The notes beneath the pieces are model-generated. The model did not search any database and was not told the DNA's origin. It worked only from the letters and a program-made list of their open reading frames with translations. Shown here in pieces: positions 5,239 to 5,344 of a DNA stretch of 5,344 nt (the first letter of the stretch is position 1; each line of letters opens with the position of its first letter). Location of the stretch: contig DNNV01000109.1 of NCBI GenBank assembly GCA_003497505.1, positions 1-5,344 on the forward strand. Reading direction: 5' to 3'. Source of the DNA: Clostridiales bacterium. Lineage in GTDB: Bacteria > Bacillota > Clostridia > Tissierellales > Sedimentibacteraceae. The translations under genes were made by a program, and so were the position numbers.

Positions 5239-5272
5239 ATTATGTCGCAAAATAGATATTTTGCGACATAAT
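5239..5272. repeat. 15-bp perfect inverted repeat (hairpin 2)
   Basis: ATTATGTCGCAAAAT (5239-5253) and ATTTTGCGACATAAT (5258-5272) are perfect inverted arms around AGAT; counting the A-T of the centre, the arms are 16 bp with only GA unpaired. There is no T-run on either side. It lies 12 bp after hairpin 1. Possible roles are a protein-binding or recombination site, a remnant or end of a small mobile element, or a structured RNA. Confidence 0.72.
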
Positions 5273-5344
5273 ACACTTAAAATCAACGAGAGAGGTCTTA
5301 AAACCTCCAAATTTCAATGTTTTTAGAAAGTTAGATTTTTATGA

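Larger units (their letters stand above)
5146..5344. other. Right-edge intergenic region with no gene seen
   Basis: No credible coding frame is present on either strand. Apart from the two long palindromes, there is a small inverted repeat GAGGT (5292-5296)/ACCTC (5303-5307) with a 6-nt loop. The window ends in ATGA (5341-5344), but no ribosome site stands before that ATG, so it is not called as a start. Confidence 0.55.

Noticed and set aside
5240..5310. Short minus-strand frame ending in hairpin 2, considered as a transposase C-terminus
   Set aside because: A stop codon lies a few codons upstream within the window, the translation shows no transposase motif, and it runs through a perfect palindrome.
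1..5344. CRISPR array, tRNA/rRNA gene, riboswitch, or defence/toxin-antitoxin system
   Set aside because: I saw no regularly spaced direct repeats, no tRNA-like cloverleaf or T-arm motif, no known riboswitch core and no nuclease, toxin or antitoxin motifs in any frame.

Overview
The window is AT-rich, has strong Gly/Glu-type Shine-Dalgarno sequences (GAGGAG, AGGAGG, AAAGGA) and intrinsic terminators, and every convincing gene is on the + strand. With the protein families seen, this suggests a low-GC Gram-positive bacterium, most likely a spore-forming member of the Clostridia. That placement is inference from style and family resemblance, not from a marker gene.

Layout. Positions 1-50 hold the terminator of a gene that lies outside the window. 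A monocistronic-looking flotillin gene (171-1637, FloT/YuaG type) follows and ends in its own strong terminator (about 1638-1685). Immediately after comes a 102-codon Asn/Lys-rich ORF of unknown function (1705-2013). An intergenic stretch rich in palindromes (2014-2132) leads into a short-chain dehydrogenase of the YhxC/YdaD/YghA type (2133-3002), closed by a long hairpin (3037-3075). The right half has three more genes: a flavodoxin-fold FMN oxidoreductase with an iron-sulfur-flavoprotein-like cysteine motif (3150-3746), a TTG-initiated beta-sandwich protein resembling the carboxypeptidase-regulatory-like domain of clostridial cortex-lytic/peptidoglycan-binding proteins (3853-4332), and an HD-domain phosphohydrolase of the YpgQ/YedJ type (4453-5145). 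No clear terminator separates these last three, but the gaps (106 and 120 bp) leave room for separate promoters. The last 199 bp (5146-5344) hold no gene. They do hold two perfect inverted repeats with 12- and 15-bp arms that lack the T-run of a normal terminator.

How the genes might relate. Flotillin (membrane microdomain scaffold), a stress-type SDR, a flavin oxidoreductase and a house-cleaning HD hydrolase fit a loosely stress- or maintenance-related chromosomal neighbourhood, but nothing in the sequence shows one pathway or a defence system. The parts I could not explain are the Asn/Lys-rich ORF, the palindrome cluster before the SDR gene, a 20-bp element repeated about 100 bp upstream of two genes, and the paired palindromes at the right edge.
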